64,000 bases of DNA from Bifidobacterium cuniculi (GCF_000741575.1 NZ_JGYV01000017.1:1-64000), one strand, 5' to 3'; shown: positions 1-8,800, counted from the first letter of the stretch. Numbers and translations: made by a program. Notes: generated from the sequence alone by a model not told the origin.

Positions 1-83
1 ATCTCAGCGTCCCCGGCAGCGGGGCGGGGCCCCTTGCCATACGGATGCATGTCCGCGAACCAACCATCCAAGAAAGCAGAGCA

Positions 84-821
84 GTGATTTACATACAAGC
101 GCCCATCGGCGTGGGCAAGACCGCCTTGACGAACTATCTTTCCGAGGACCTCCAGACCACCGGCTTCTACGAGAAGGTGGACGAGATGCCCATGCTCAAG
201 GAATTCTATTCCGATGGCGCCAAGAGCCGCGACGACAAGAGCTTCGCCCTGCAGATCGCTTTCCTCAACTACCGGTACCGTCAGCTGCGGCAGGCCATCC
301 ACCTGCAGGCGACCCAGGGCGAACGCAACACGGTGTTCGACTCCAGCCTGCTTTCGGATAGCCTGATGGCCTTCAACCTGTACAAGCGCGGCGAGTTCCC
401 GGAGGCGATGTACAACCTGTACATCGACCTCAACCGCAACATGGTGGACAACGTGGCCGGACACCCCTTCAACGGTGCGCCGGACCTGATCGTGTACCTC
501 GATGCGCCTTTCGAACTCATGCTGGAGCGCATCGCCATGCGCGGCCGTGCGATGGAGACCTCCGACCCGGGCCTGACGGACTACTACCGCTCCGTGTGGG
601 AGACCTACAAGGCGTGGTACGACTCGTATTCGCGCTCCGTGGTCATGCGCATCGACGCAGGCCGCTACGATTTCGTCCACGACGAGACGGACCGCATGGC
701 CGTGCTGGATGCCATCGAGGACAAGCTGGAGGCCCTGGGCTGCCTGACCGAGTCCGAACGCGAGGACATCCGCCGGCGCCGTGCCGCGAAGGCGGCCGCC
801 ACGGTGGACGACAACGACTGA
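84..821 (+). CDS. deoxynucleoside kinase (dNK/dGK-dAK family)
   Basis: Phosphorylates deoxynucleosides for nucleotide salvage in the cytoplasm. The protein opens with a P-loop (PIGVGKT) right after a short beta strand, the usual N-terminus of this family. Near residue 150 it has a YLDAP strand followed by an arginine-rich lid (RIAMRGR) with a following glutamate, also typical. An in-frame ATG at 45 would add 13 residues. I prefer the GTG at 84 because a purine-rich AGAAAGCAGAG lies just upstream and the P-loop then sits where the family expects it. Length is about 245 residues, normal for the family. The substrate (dA, dG or dC) cannot be read from the sequence. It is followed by a PnuC-type transporter on the same strand, so a salvage role fits the context. 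Confidence 0.85.
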   Translation: MIYIQAPIGVGKTALTNYLSEDLQTTGFYEKVDEMPMLKEFYSDGAKSRDDKSFALQIAFLNYRYRQLRQAIHLQATQGERNTVFDSSLLSDSLMAFNLYKRGEFPEAMYNLYIDLNRNMVDNVAGHPFNGAPDLIVYLDAPFELMLERIAMRGRAMETSDPGLTDYYRSVWETYKAWYDSYSRSVVMRIDAGRYDFVHDETDRMAVLDAIEDKLEALGCLTESEREDIRRRRAAKAAATVDDND

Positions 822-859
822 CGCCAGGCAAGGAACGAGGGGAGCATACAGGCAAGGCT

Positions 860-1651
860 ATGACTGGCACGGACACGACAGGCACACAGGCGGACACAGG
901 GTACCGACGCAACTATTTCCGATGGCTCTGGCAGCAACTGCATGGATGGCCCATCCAGAACTACATGCTCTGGTTCTTCGCCTTCGGCTTCCAGCTGGGC
1001 CTGCTGGTATCCCAGCCCTTCACCTGGGTGTCCGTCGTCACCTTCTTCGCGACCATCGTGGGGACGCTGTGCGTGCTGGCGATCAATGCGACCAAGGCCG
1101 TCAACGGATGGTTGGGCATCATCTCCTCGGCTGGCTTCATCGCGATTGCCATCGCCGCGAAGAACTACCTTGCCGTGTTCGAGCAGGTCGCCTACATCCT
1201 CACCCTGGACCTGCCGATCCTCCTGGCCGTCAAGTCCTGGAACGACGACACGAAGAACCACTTGCGCACCTTCACGCCCAGGCTGTGGGCGGTGGCCATC
1301 GCGGGCACCGCCGTCGTGTGGGTGCTGTCGGCCTGGGGCATCGGCGCCTGGACGGACGACCCGCGCCCCTGGATCGACGGCTTCTCCTTCTCCATCAGCC
1401 TGACGGCGGGCATCATGTGCTTCCTGCGCTACAACAACCAGTTCTACTGGTGGCTTGCCAGCGCCGTGGCGCAGCTGGTGCTGTGGGCCGTCACCTTCGC
1501 CCAGGGCGACGCATCGATCGCCATGGCCATCAACTCGCTCATCTACCTGATCAACGACGTGCTCGCCTTCACCACCAGCGCCTGGTTCGACCGCGGCCGC
1601 CGGAAGATGGGTCTCAAGCCCCTGTCCGAACTGGACGAGGCGCGCGGCTGA
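860..1651 (+). CDS. pnuC: nicotinamide riboside transporter, PnuC family
   Basis: Integral membrane protein of about 263 residues with seven or so hydrophobic segments. It has the PnuC-like features W..QN.MLWFFAFGFQLGL near the N-terminus and aromatic FYWW and NSLIYLINDVLAF motifs near the C-terminus. PnuC proteins carry nicotinamide riboside by facilitated diffusion, with intracellular phosphorylation trapping the substrate. The upstream kinase is a deoxynucleoside kinase rather than NadR, so the link between the two is only by position. An open frame extends upstream into the kinase gene in another frame. The start at 860 is chosen because it removes that overlap and gives a normal N-terminus. 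The stop codon forms the first bases of a long hairpin shared with the convergent tenA gene. Confidence 0.82.
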   Translation: MTGTDTTGTQADTGYRRNYFRWLWQQLHGWPIQNYMLWFFAFGFQLGLLVSQPFTWVSVVTFFATIVGTLCVLAINATKAVNGWLGIISSAGFIAIAIAAKNYLAVFEQVAYILTLDLPILLAVKSWNDDTKNHLRTFTPRLWAVAIAGTAVVWVLSAWGIGAWTDDPRPWIDGFSFSISLTAGIMCFLRYNNQFYWWLASAVAQLVLWAVTFAQGDASIAMAINSLIYLINDVLAFTTSAWFDRGRRKMGLKPLSELDEARG

Positions 1652-1704
1652 CCTCTCTTCCTGGAAATCTCACGGAAAATGAGAGATTTCCAGGAAGAGA
1701 GGTC
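1650..1704. terminator. bidirectional terminator hairpin between pnuC and tenA
   Basis: Perfect 22-bp inverted repeat: arms 1650-1671 and 1683-1704, 11-nt loop. It overlaps the last base pairs of both convergent genes, so it probably ends both transcripts. Its apex (GAAATCTC near the loop) is nearly the same as the apex of the 50360-50453 hairpin; see findings. Confidence 0.8.
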
Positions 1705-2425
1705 AGGCATCCCAGCCGGGACGCCATCCCATCTGCAGGTCGTAGGCGCTGGCCCAGAACATGTACTCGTTCTGCACGCCGCGCACGAAGAGCTCCACCA
1801 GGTCCTGGCGCTTGCGTTCGTCCGCTTGTGCGGCCATGGTTTCGATGTGGTCGATCAGCCACACGGAGGACTGCCAGAACCCATCGTCCCGGTAGGTGTC
1901 GATCCATTCGCGGTAGGGGTTGTCCGGCATGGTGTCGGCGAAGTCGCGTGCCAGACGTTGCCCGTAGTCCGCATACACCCAGGCGCACGGCAGCACCGCC
2001 ACGAGGATGTCCAGCAGGTCGCCGCCGTACGCGATGGCCAGCATGTTCGACGTGTAGGCCCGTGCGAAGGCGGATTGGCGGGCGTGTGCCAGGGTATCGG
2101 GCAGGATGCCGAAGCCGGCGAGGTATTCCTGGTGCAGGTCCTTCTCGACGTTGAAGATCGCGGCCTGCACGTTCACCATGAATCGCATGACCTCCGGGTC
2201 GTCGGTCTTCGTCATCGCCAGGGCGTGCACGCGTGCGTAGTCGTCCAGGTACAGCTCGTCCTGGGTCAGGTAGAAGGCGAAGCGTTCCCGGTCCAGGGTG
2301 CCGGCGCCCAGTTCACGCAGGAAGGGCTGGTCGTAGCCCTCCTGCCAGACGGGTTCGGCAGCCAGGCGCATGCGCCTGGCGAAGGCGGGCAGCCGGTCGA
2401 TGGAAGTGGCGTCGTATGGGGCCAT
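1703..2425 (-). CDS. tenA: TenA family aminopyrimidine aminohydrolase (thiaminase II)
   Basis: 240-residue all-helical protein of the TenA/THI-4 family, which hydrolyses aminopyrimidine breakdown products of thiamin to HMP for salvage. Visible family features: FLRELGAGTLDRERFAFYLTQ near residue 35, the DYARV motif, a YTSNM segment, and a C-terminal NEYMFWASAYD helix. A perfect family match is limited by eye-only inspection, but the TPP riboswitch directly upstream makes a thiamin role very likely. The ATG at 2425 is 9 nt from the riboswitch 3' edge, which suggests the switch controls translation start. The gene converges on pnuC and ends in the shared hairpin. Confidence 0.88.
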   Translation of the reverse strand: MAPYDATSIDRLPAFARRMRLAAEPVWQEGYDQPFLRELGAGTLDRERFAFYLTQDELYLDDYARVHALAMTKTDDPEVMRFMVNVQAAIFNVEKDLHQEYLAGFGILPDTLAHARQSAFARAYTSNMLAIAYGGDLLDILVAVLPCAWVYADYGQRLARDFADTMPDNPYREWIDTYRDDGFWQSSVWLIDHIETMAAQADERKRQDLVELFVRGVQNEYMFWASAYDLQMGWRPGWDA

Positions 2426-2433
2426 GGTATTCG

Positions 2434-2515
2434 TCTCCCTACGCTGGTGTTGGCCAACAGGTTCAAAGGGTCAGGCACATGCCTTCTCAACCCCGTGGAG
2501 GGGTTCCCCTGCGTA
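2434..2515 (-). promoter_or_regulatory. TPP riboswitch (THI element) upstream of tenA
   Basis: Read on the minus strand, the leader contains the THI-box blocks in order: a G-rich 5' stem (GCAGGGGAACC), TTGAGA in place of CTGAGA, the block ACCCTTTGAACCTG, and a closing CACCAGCGTAGGGA. These are the conserved TPP-binding elements and lie immediately 5' of tenA. There is no obvious terminator between switch and start codon, so control of the ribosome binding site is more likely. Coordinates are approximate at the 5' side. Confidence 0.93.
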
Positions 2516-2807
2516 TGTGTTCAGTGCCAGTATGGTCGGTCCATGCGACGGCCACGCATATGAAATGGGCGAGCGGCCCGAAGTGTGTTCGGAGCGCTCG
2601 CCCAATCACGACTGTCCTGGCATGGCCTGCACGGCATGGTCCTTGTGGGAACCGTGGACCCGATGCGAGGAAAGGACGCGGCGGTGCCGTGTCCCGTAGG
2701 CCATCACGGCCTACTTGTACGAACGAAAACGGTGATTGTGTCATCGTTTGTTCGCTGGTCGCTGAATGACATCATGCACGAAAACACCGCGCGAAGTGTG
2801 ACCCTGC
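2516..2807. other. intergenic region with small stem-loops, no gene seen
   Basis: Nearly 300 bp between the tenA leader and the end of the ECF fusion gene. It contains a 10-bp inverted repeat (2566-2575 with 2595-2604) and a 7-bp one (2696-2702 with 2708-2714). Neither is followed by a T-run. The promoter for tenA must lie here, but I could not pick it out. Open frames crossing it lack a ribosome binding site and family resemblance. Confidence 0.5.
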
Positions 2808-5048
2808 TCACATATTGAACATATGAAGCACGGCGACGGCACCCACGCTGGCAGCGACGGCCGCCAGGAACGCCCAGTCCGAAGCTCGCATGTGCAGTGG
2901 ATGCCAATGCGAGCGCGGCATGCCTTCCTGGTAGCTGCGTGCGTCGAGGGCAAGCGCCAGGCCGCGGGCATGCCTGATGGTGCCGGCGAATACGGGCACG
3001 ATGATGGCGCAGAAGGCACGCATGCGCCGCATGGGCGAGCCGCTTTCGATGGCGCCGCCGCGCGCTGCCTGCGCGTCGCGGATGCCCATGGCCTCGCCGG
3101 CCAGGGTGGGCACGAAGCGCAGTGCCAAGGACAGCACCAGGGCGATCTCCTGGACATGCCACCACCGTTTCAGCGGCGTCATGAGCGACTCGAACCCGTT
3201 GGTGATGGCGGTGGGCGTAGTGGTGAGCAGCACCACCGCGCCGCAGATGATCACCAGGGAGAACCGCAGCCAGTACAGCAGTGCCGTGCCGACCGCACCG
3301 TCAGTGACCTGCCAATGCCAGATCGTGCACAGCACGCGGCCCTCGTGGACCACGGCCAGGTTGAGCAGTGCGGTGCAGGCGAACAGGGCGACGAAGGCGC
3401 GCACGGCATGCCACAGCCGCGACGGCCCCACGCGGCTGGCCGCGACGAGCGCCGCGGTCACCACGGCGCCCACCGCCAGCTGCGGCCACGAGGTCATCGC
3501 GAACATGCTGAACATGAAGACCAGCACGCCGCCCATCTTCGCGCGCGGGTCGAGGCGGGCCACGGGGGAGTGCATCGGGTCGGCGGCGGAGACGGTCGAC
3601 TGTGCACGCTCGGTGCCGGCCGGCGTGAACGTGAAGGTCCGGTCGGCCATCTCGCGTGCCAGTCCCAGGTCGTGCGTGATGACGACGACCGTGACGCCAC
3701 GTTCACGCAGTTCGCGCATGATCCGCAGGACGCGGCCGGTGCCTTTCTCGTCCAGCGAGGCGGTGGGCTCGTCCATGACGAGCAGCCGCGGGTGGCAGGC
3801 GAGGACGCCGGCGATGGCGACCAGCCGCTGCTGGCCGCCGGAGAGTGCGAAGGGGCTGCGGTCCGCATGGTCCTCCATGCCTACGAGCGCGAGCGCCTCC
3901 CTGACCCTGTCTGCGACCGCGTCGGGGGAGAGTCCCTGGTTGATGGGGCCGAAGGCCACGTCCTGCGCCACCGTGTCCGCGAAGAGCTGGCGTTCGGGAC
4001 GCTGCATGATCAGCCCGACGGTGCGCCGCAACGCCTTGCGGTCACGTCGTCCGGCATGGCCGACGTCGATGCCGTCCACCAGCACGCGGCCCGAGACGGG
4101 ACGCTCCAGGCCGGCCAGCAGACGCGCGAAGGTCGTCTTGCCCGACCCGTTGGCGCCGGTCACGGCGACCGTCTCGCCCTGCCTGACCTCGCAGGACCAA
4201 TCCTCGAGCACCGGCGCGTCCTGCCGGTGGTAGGCGAAGGTGACCTGTTCGAAACGGACCATCGGCTCGGCCGCGGTATCCGTGCGGGACGCTTCGGAGA
4301 GGCCGTCGGGACGGTCGGCCGCCACGGGTCGTGAACCGTCCTCCAAGGGGATGGGCGGCCTGTCCGAGACGATGCGCCCGTGGTCCAGGGTGAGGACGCG
4401 ATCCGCCTTCAGGCGTTCCTCGGGATGGTGGGTCACGAGCACGATGGCGGTGCCATGCGCCTGGACGGCGTCCAGGGTGCGCATGACCTCGGCGCGGCCC
4501 TGCGGGTCGAGCATCGCGGTGGGTTCGTCCAGGATGAGCACCTGCGCGTCCATCGCCAGCATGCCGGCGATGGCGACGCGCTGCTGCTGGCCGCCGGACA
4601 GGGACGTGGGGTCGCTGGCCGCCCAGTCGGCCATGCCGACCGCGTCGAGCGCACCATGCACGCGGCCGCCAATCAGGGCGGGTGCCACGTCCAGGTTCTC
4701 CGGGCCGAAGGCCACGTCCTCGTCGGTGACCGTGGTGACCAGCTGGTCCTGCCGGTTCTGGAACACCATGCCGATATGGCGCGTGGCCCGTCGGTACGCC
4801 TCGGCATCCGCGCCGTGCGCGTCGTCGAAGACGCGCTCGCCCAGGAGGGTGACGGTCCCATGGTCGGGGGCACTCAGGCCGGCCAGGACCCGCGCCAGCG
4901 TGGACTTGCCCGACCCGTTCGCGCCGGCCAGGGCGATGCGCTCGCCGGCGCGGACCGTAAGGTCGATGCCGTCGAGCACCCAGTCAGCGCCGTCGTAGCT
5001 GTACCGCACGTCCTCGAGGGCGAGGACGGCGTCTCCCGGCGCACTCAT
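2808..5048 (-). CDS. ECF transporter module: ATPase-ATPase-transmembrane (A-A-T) fusion
   Basis: A 746-residue protein that fuses three ECF subunits usually encoded separately. Residues about 5-235 are an ABC ATPase (Walker A GANGSGKST, signature LSGGQQQR, Walker B LILDEP). Residues about 265-490 are a second ATPase (GANGSGKTT, LSGGQQRLV, LLVMDEP). From about 500 on is an EcfT-like membrane protein beginning LDPRAKMGG, with four or five hydrophobic segments and an A-R-G-type coupling helix (AARGGAIESG). The ATG at 5048 overlaps the ribU stop (ATGA), so the two are translationally coupled. An in-frame extension to 5348 lies inside ribU and is not real. With RibU it should form a riboflavin importer powered by ATP. 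A second, similar fusion lies at 47440-49980. Confidence 0.9.
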   Translation of the reverse strand: MSAPGDAVLALEDVRYSYDGADWVLDGIDLTVRAGERIALAGANGSGKSTLARVLAGLSAPDHGTVTLLGERVFDDAHGADAEAYRRATRHIGMVFQNRQDQLVTTVTDEDVAFGPENLDVAPALIGGRVHGALDAVGMADWAASDPTSLSGGQQQRVAIAGMLAMDAQVLILDEPTAMLDPQGRAEVMRTLDAVQAHGTAIVLVTHHPEERLKADRVLTLDHGRIVSDRPPIPLEDGSRPVAADRPDGLSEASRTDTAAEPMVRFEQVTFAYHRQDAPVLEDWSCEVRQGETVAVTGANGSGKTTFARLLAGLERPVSGRVLVDGIDVGHAGRRDRKALRRTVGLIMQRPERQLFADTVAQDVAFGPINQGLSPDAVADRVREALALVGMEDHADRSPFALSGGQQRLVAIAGVLACHPRLLVMDEPTASLDEKGTGRVLRIMRELRERGVTVVVITHDLGLAREMADRTFTFTPAGTERAQSTVSAADPMHSPVARLDPRAKMGGVLVFMFSMFAMTSWPQLAVGAVVTAALVAASRVGPSRLWHAVRAFVALFACTALLNLAVVHEGRVLCTIWHWQVTDGAVGTALLYWLRFSLVIICGAVVLLTTTPTAITNGFESLMTPLKRWWHVQEIALVLSLALRFVPTLAGEAMGIRDAQAARGGAIESGSPMRRMRAFCAIIVPVFAGTIRHARGLALALDARSYQEGMPRSHWHPLHMRASDWAFLAAVAASVGAVAVLHMFNM

Positions 5049-5635
5049 CGGTCGAGCAGCTTCGAGACAGGCTTGTAGACCACGAAGGTGATGACGCCGT
5101 TGAGTACGAACTTGATGAGGTTGAAAGGCAGCAGGATCGGCAGAATCATGGCCGCGACCTGTGCCATGTCCATCTTGGCGTACATGGGCGTGATGAAGAG
5201 ATTGGCGACCAGGGCGCACATCAGTGCGCACAGCGACCCCACGACCAATGCGACCGCGGCCTCCTTGCGGGTGCGGTGGCGATGGTAGATGAGCGCGGCG
5301 GGCACCGAAAGCGCCAGTGCCACGAGGATGGCCATGAGGGAGCCCCACGGGTTGGTGAAGACGTGCGGCAGGAAGCCCAGTACGGAGACGATGACGGCGG
5401 CGGAGGGGCCGAAGGCGAAGCCGGCGAGCAGGCAGACCACGCCCGAGGGGTCGTACTTGAGCCAGGGGGCCAGCGGGAACAGCGGGATCTCGATGAAGCT
5501 GACGGCCATGGCCGACGCGACGAAAAGCGCGTACATGGCGATGCGCTGGGTGGACCAGCGGCCGTGGTCGTTGACACCGGTCGAATGGCGATTGTCCGGA
5601 CGTTCGTCACGCTCGGCGGGTCTGGTTTTGCTCAT
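5045..5635 (-). CDS. ribU: riboflavin ECF transporter substrate-binding component RibU
   Basis: 196-residue membrane protein with about six hydrophobic segments. After a charged N-terminal tail comes the RibU-like block FIEIPLFPLAPWLKYDPSG, then LLAGFAFGP and a C-terminal LLPFNLIKFVLNGVIT helix. It binds riboflavin and hands it across the membrane with the A-A-T fusion encoded next. The FMN riboswitch in its leader independently supports the substrate. The start ATG at 5635 is the first after the riboswitch; GGAGCTCC lies close to it. The gene overlaps the fusion gene by 4 bp. Confidence 0.92.
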   Translation of the reverse strand: MSKTRPAERDERPDNRHSTGVNDHGRWSTQRIAMYALFVASAMAVSFIEIPLFPLAPWLKYDPSGVVCLLAGFAFGPSAAVIVSVLGFLPHVFTNPWGSLMAILVALALSVPAALIYHRHRTRKEAAVALVVGSLCALMCALVANLFITPMYAKMDMAQVAAMILPILLPFNLIKFVLNGVITFVVYKPVSKLLDR

Positions 5636-5649
5636 GGTGGAGCTCCGTT

Positions 5650-5766
5650 TCTTTCATCCGGACTGTCACCGTTGGCTCCGGACTCGGACCGGATCCACCG
5701 CCTGGGCGGGTTGCGGGCTTCGCCTGTGGGCGCCACCGCCAGTAAGGGATTTCACCTTGCCTTGAA
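5650..5766 (-). promoter_or_regulatory. FMN riboswitch (RFN element) upstream of ribU
   Basis: Read on the minus strand, the leader shows the RFN blocks: AAGGCAAGGTGAAATCCC, TTACTGGCGGTGGCGCCC, AGGCGAAGCCCGC, then GGAGCCAACGGTGACAGTCC and the closing GGATGAAAGAA. It ends about 15 nt from the ribU start, so FMN binding probably hides the ribosome binding site. A possible -10 (TATACA on the minus strand, 5785-5780) lies just upstream of the element; the matching -35 is weak. The next 250 bp up to ppgK hold no recognisable gene. Confidence 0.95.
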
Positions 5767-6034
5767 ACTTGCAGTTCCATGTATACTCGATGGCGCGGAT
5801 AGGGGAAAGCCGCACCGGTGGGGACGACTGTGGGGATATTGTGTGCGAATGGCGGTATGCATGGCGTGGGGAACGCCCGATGGCGCTACAATGCAGGTGT
5901 ATATTGCGTATCAATATGTGAACACTCTCCCTGCATGGAATGTTCGTTGATTGAACTAATATACGAAGGACCAGTGAGGCGGTCGCGCACTGCATGCGTG
6001 GCCGGACGATTCCCTACGGTGAGGAAGGTTGAAG

Positions 6035-6805
6035 ATGATCGAGACGGCACAGGCGTTCGGCGTGGATATCGGTGGCTCGGGTATCAAGGCGGCCCCGGTG
6101 AACCTGGAGAAGGGCGAGTTCGCGCAACCGCGCCTGAAGATCCTGACCCCGGAGCACTCCACCCCCGAGGCGGTCGGTGACATCGTGCGCCAGCAATTGG
6201 AGCACTTCGAGGTTCCCGAGGAGGCGCCGGTGGGCATCGCCTTCCCCGCTCCCATCAAGCCCGGCCAGAAGCTGGACTACATGGCCAACCTCGACCAGTC
6301 CTGGATCGGCGTGGACGTGACGGAGGTCTTCTCCGAAGCATGCGGCCGTCCCGTGACCGTGGTCAACGACGCCGACGCGGCCGGCCTGGCCGAGCAGCAG
6401 TTCGGCGCGGCCAAGGGCCAGGAGGGCCTGGTCATCGCCACCACGCTGGGTACGGGCATCGGCACCGCCCTGATCTACGACGGCGTGCTCATCCCGAACA
6501 CCGAACTCGGCCACATCCAGCTGCTCAAGGGCAAGGGCGACGCGGAGAAGTACGCCGCCTCCTCGGTGCGCGAGCAGCTCGACATGGGCTACAAGAAGTG
6601 GGCGAAGCGCCTCACCAAGTACTACAGCCTCATGGAGCTGTATTTCAGCCCCGAGCTCTTCGTGGTCGGCGGCGGCGTGAGCCGCGTCTCCGAGAAGTTC
6701 CTGCCCTACGTGGACATCAAGACCCCGATCGTGGCGGCCAAGCTGCACAACGAGGCGGGCATCATCGGTGCCGCGTACTACGCGAGCACCAAGGTGGGCG
6801 CCTGA
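6035..6805 (+). CDS. ppgK: polyphosphate glucokinase PpgK
   Basis: 256-residue ROK-superfamily sugar kinase that phosphorylates glucose using inorganic polyphosphate or ATP. Visible motifs: phosphate-1 loop GVDIGGSGIKAAPV at the N-terminus, catalytic VVNDADAAG near residue 115, TTLGTGIGTALI near 145 and the NTELGH segment that follows, all characteristic of PpgK. GAGGAAGG at 6021-6028 places the start at the ATG 6035, six bases on. A TTG two codons earlier is in frame but overlaps that site. It is transcribed away from ribU, and a hairpin with a T-run follows the gene. Confidence 0.93.
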   Translation: MIETAQAFGVDIGGSGIKAAPVNLEKGEFAQPRLKILTPEHSTPEAVGDIVRQQLEHFEVPEEAPVGIAFPAPIKPGQKLDYMANLDQSWIGVDVTEVFSEACGRPVTVVNDADAAGLAEQQFGAAKGQEGLVIATTLGTGIGTALIYDGVLIPNTELGHIQLLKGKGDAEKYAASSVREQLDMGYKKWAKRLTKYYSLMELYFSPELFVVGGGVSRVSEKFLPYVDIKTPIVAAKLHNEAGIIGAAYYASTKVGA

Positions 6806-6829
6806 CCCATCCCCTCCACGCGGATTCGA

Positions 6830-6861
6830 CGCACGGCACTACAATGGTGCCGTGCGTTTTT
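6830..6861 (+). terminator. rho-independent terminator after ppgK, with a -10 box in its loop
   Basis: 10-bp inverted repeat (6830-6839 with 6847-6856) followed at once by five T residues. The 7-nt loop is TACAATG, which contains a near-perfect -10 hexamer, and the GTG start of the next gene lies in the 3' arm. The same 27 bp may therefore end one transcript and start the next. Confidence 0.75.
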
Positions 6862-8015
6862 CTCATCGTGTGGGTCCCGTCGACCCCAATCCCATCGCCC
6901 GTGCCGAGCGCAAGGCGCGTCAGGACGGCACGGCGCTGCGTTCCCTCAACGACTCCAATCCCACCCACCACGGATTGGCGCCGCATGCACTGCCCGAGCC
7001 ATACCAGGCCGACCCGCGCGGGCCGCGGGAGGCCCGTGCCTGCCTGGCCGCCTTCCTGGGTGAGGGCGTCGACCCCGACGACCTGGTGCTCCTGGACTCC
7101 ACCTCGCAGGCGTACGCGTGGCTCATGATGCTGCTGTGCGATTCCGGCGAGGCAGTGCTGGCGCCGAAACCCGGCTATCCGCTCATCGCCTCCATCGCCC
7201 GCCTGGTCGGCGTGGACACCGTGGACTACCGGCTGGTGCACGACGGTTCCTGGACCATCGACGTGGCGCAGGTCGCGGCACTGCTCGACGCGGACACGGA
7301 CGGACGCATCCGCGCCATGGTGGTCATCAACCCCAACAATCCCACCGGCTCCTATGTCAAGCCGGATGAACGCGAGGCCCTGGTGGCCTTGTGCCGGCAC
7401 CACGGCATCGCACTCATCGCGGACGAGGTGTTCTTCGGCTACGACCTCGAAGCCTTCGACGGCAACCGCCGGTTCGCGGGGGAGGATGGCGTGCTCACCT
7501 TCGCCCTGGACGGCCTGTCGAAGATGCTGGCCGCCCCGCACGCCAAGGTGGGCTGGATCCGCCTGTCCGGACCTCGACAGGACGTCGAGCAGGCCAAGGT
7601 GCGGCTCGACATGATCGCCGACGACTTCCTGCCGGTGGGCGCACCGACCGTGCGGATGCTGCCGGCGATGCTCGACGAGGCTGCAGGGCGGCAGGGCCTC
7701 GTCCGCGAGCGGGTGCGCGCCAACCTGGACACCCTGCATGCCATGCTCGCCGCCGACGCCCTGGGCGTCGTGGACGTGCTGCGTGCCGAGGGAGGCTGGA
7801 ACGTGCTCCTGCGTTTCCCCGCGACCATCGACGAGAACGACCTGGTCACCATGCTGGTCGAGCGGCATGGCGCCACGGGACAGCCCGGCTACTTCTTCGA
7901 CATGGATTCCAACGGCTACCTGGCACTGTCGCTGCTGCCCGAAGCGGATGAGTTCAGGGGCAACGTGCGCATCGTGCTCGACGGCGTGGCGGAGGCATTG
8001 GACCCCATCCGCTGA
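6852..8015 (+). CDS. PLP-dependent aminotransferase, class I/II
   Basis: 387-residue fold-type I aminotransferase. Seen: the N-terminal NDSNPTHHGL segment, cofactor-contacting DSTSQAYAWLM, the NPNNPTGS loop near residue 160, IADEVFFGYD, and LSKMLAAPHAKVGW, where the lysine of LSK should form the Schiff base with PLP. The amino donor and acceptor cannot be deduced. The start is assigned to GTG 6852: TACAAT (6840-6845) lies 6 nt before it, so transcript and reading frame would begin together (leaderless). No other start with a ribosome binding site retains the N-terminal family residues. Its last 100 bp overlap the 3' end of the oppositely oriented ABC ATPase gene. Confidence 0.82.
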   Translation: MRFSHRVGPVDPNPIARAERKARQDGTALRSLNDSNPTHHGLAPHALPEPYQADPRGPREARACLAAFLGEGVDPDDLVLLDSTSQAYAWLMMLLCDSGEAVLAPKPGYPLIASIARLVGVDTVDYRLVHDGSWTIDVAQVAALLDADTDGRIRAMVVINPNNPTGSYVKPDEREALVALCRHHGIALIADEVFFGYDLEAFDGNRRFAGEDGVLTFALDGLSKMLAAPHAKVGWIRLSGPRQDVEQAKVRLDMIADDFLPVGAPTVRMLPAMLDEAAGRQGLVRERVRANLDTLHAMLAADALGVVDVLRAEGGWNVLLRFPATIDENDLVTMLVERHGATGQPGYFFDMDSNGYLALSLLPEADEFRGNVRIVLDGVAEALDPIR

Positions 8016-8800
8016 ATCTTGCTGCGGATGAGCCGGGTGTAGAAGCGCCGCGCATCCCCGCAGGCGCCGTCGAACACGACGTGTGCATCGTCCAGGACGA
8101 TGGTGCGGCGTACCCGGTAGTCCTCCTGGACGGTCAGGTCCACGTTGTGCGTGGTGAAGACCACCGGCACCTGCTGGGAGAACAGCCGTGACGCCACATG
8201 CGCCGTGCCGCGTTCGTCCATGCCGCGCATGGGCTCGTCGGCAACCAGCACCACCGGGTCATGGCTCATTGCGATGGCGACGGCCAGCAGATGGCGCCGC
8301 TCCATGTCCAGGGAACCGACGGTCGTGTGGCGCACCTCGAGCAGGTCGAAGGCGTTGAGTGCGGCGCCGGTGCGCGCCGTGCGCTCGCTGAGGTTCAGGT
8401 GCCGGTCCTTGAGGTAGGCGAGGAAGCCTTCCTCGAGCGGCACGTCATCGCGGAACTCGCGGGGCAGATCCATCGCGTCGACCACCCCCACGAGCCGCTG
8501 GATGCGCCGCGCGTCGCCGCGACGGTCGGGGGAGAGCGCCGTACCGTCGGCCTGAAGCAGCACCTTGCCCTCGGTCGGCAGGAAACGTCCGCCCAGCAGC
8601 GCCACCAGCGTGCTCTTGCCGGCGCCGTTGAGCCCGATGATGGCAGTGTGTCCGTCATCGCGGTAGGCGAGGTCCAACGAGGTGGGTTCCAGGCCGTAGG
8701 TTCCGTCGCCGTACCGGTAGGCGGCACGTTCCAGGTTGATGTCCACGCGGGAGGCGCCCGCGGGGCTGCCGCGGCGCAGGAGGGAATCGAGAAGGCTCAT
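7916..8800 (-). CDS. orphan ABC transporter ATP-binding protein with degenerate signature
   Basis: About 294 residues. Walker A GLNGAGKST near residue 58, Walker B VVLVADEP near 190, and an H-loop FTTHN are intact. The ABC signature, normally LSGGQ, reads GSLDMERRHLLAVA, so the key S-G-G is missing. The overall look is of a CbiO/BioM-like ECF ATPase, but no membrane partner of that kind is adjacent. The neighbouring upstream gene is a 693-residue membrane protein 35 bp away on the same strand, so they may be co-transcribed. The start could be 8800 or three codons earlier at 8809. The last 30 residues are low-complexity Ser/Ala and overlap the aminotransferase gene by 100 bp, so the annotated end may be a read-through tail. 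Confidence 0.7.
   Translation of the reverse strand: MSLLDSLLRRGSPAGASRVDINLERAAYRYGDGTYGLEPTSLDLAYRDDGHTAIIGLNGAGKSTLVALLGGRFLPTEGKVLLQADGTALSPDRRGDARRIQRLVGVVDAMDLPREFRDDVPLEEGFLAYLKDRHLNLSERTARTGAALNAFDLLEVRHTTVGSLDMERRHLLAVAIAMSHDPVVLVADEPMRGMDERGTAHVASRLFSQQVPVVFTTHNVDLTVQEDYRVRRTIVLDDAHVVFDGACGDARRFYTRLIRSKIQRMGSNASATPSSTMRTLPLNSSASGSSDSAR

Noticed and set aside
2487..2744. 85-codon minus-strand frame upstream of tenA
   Set aside because: Overlaps the TPP riboswitch and has no start signal or domain.
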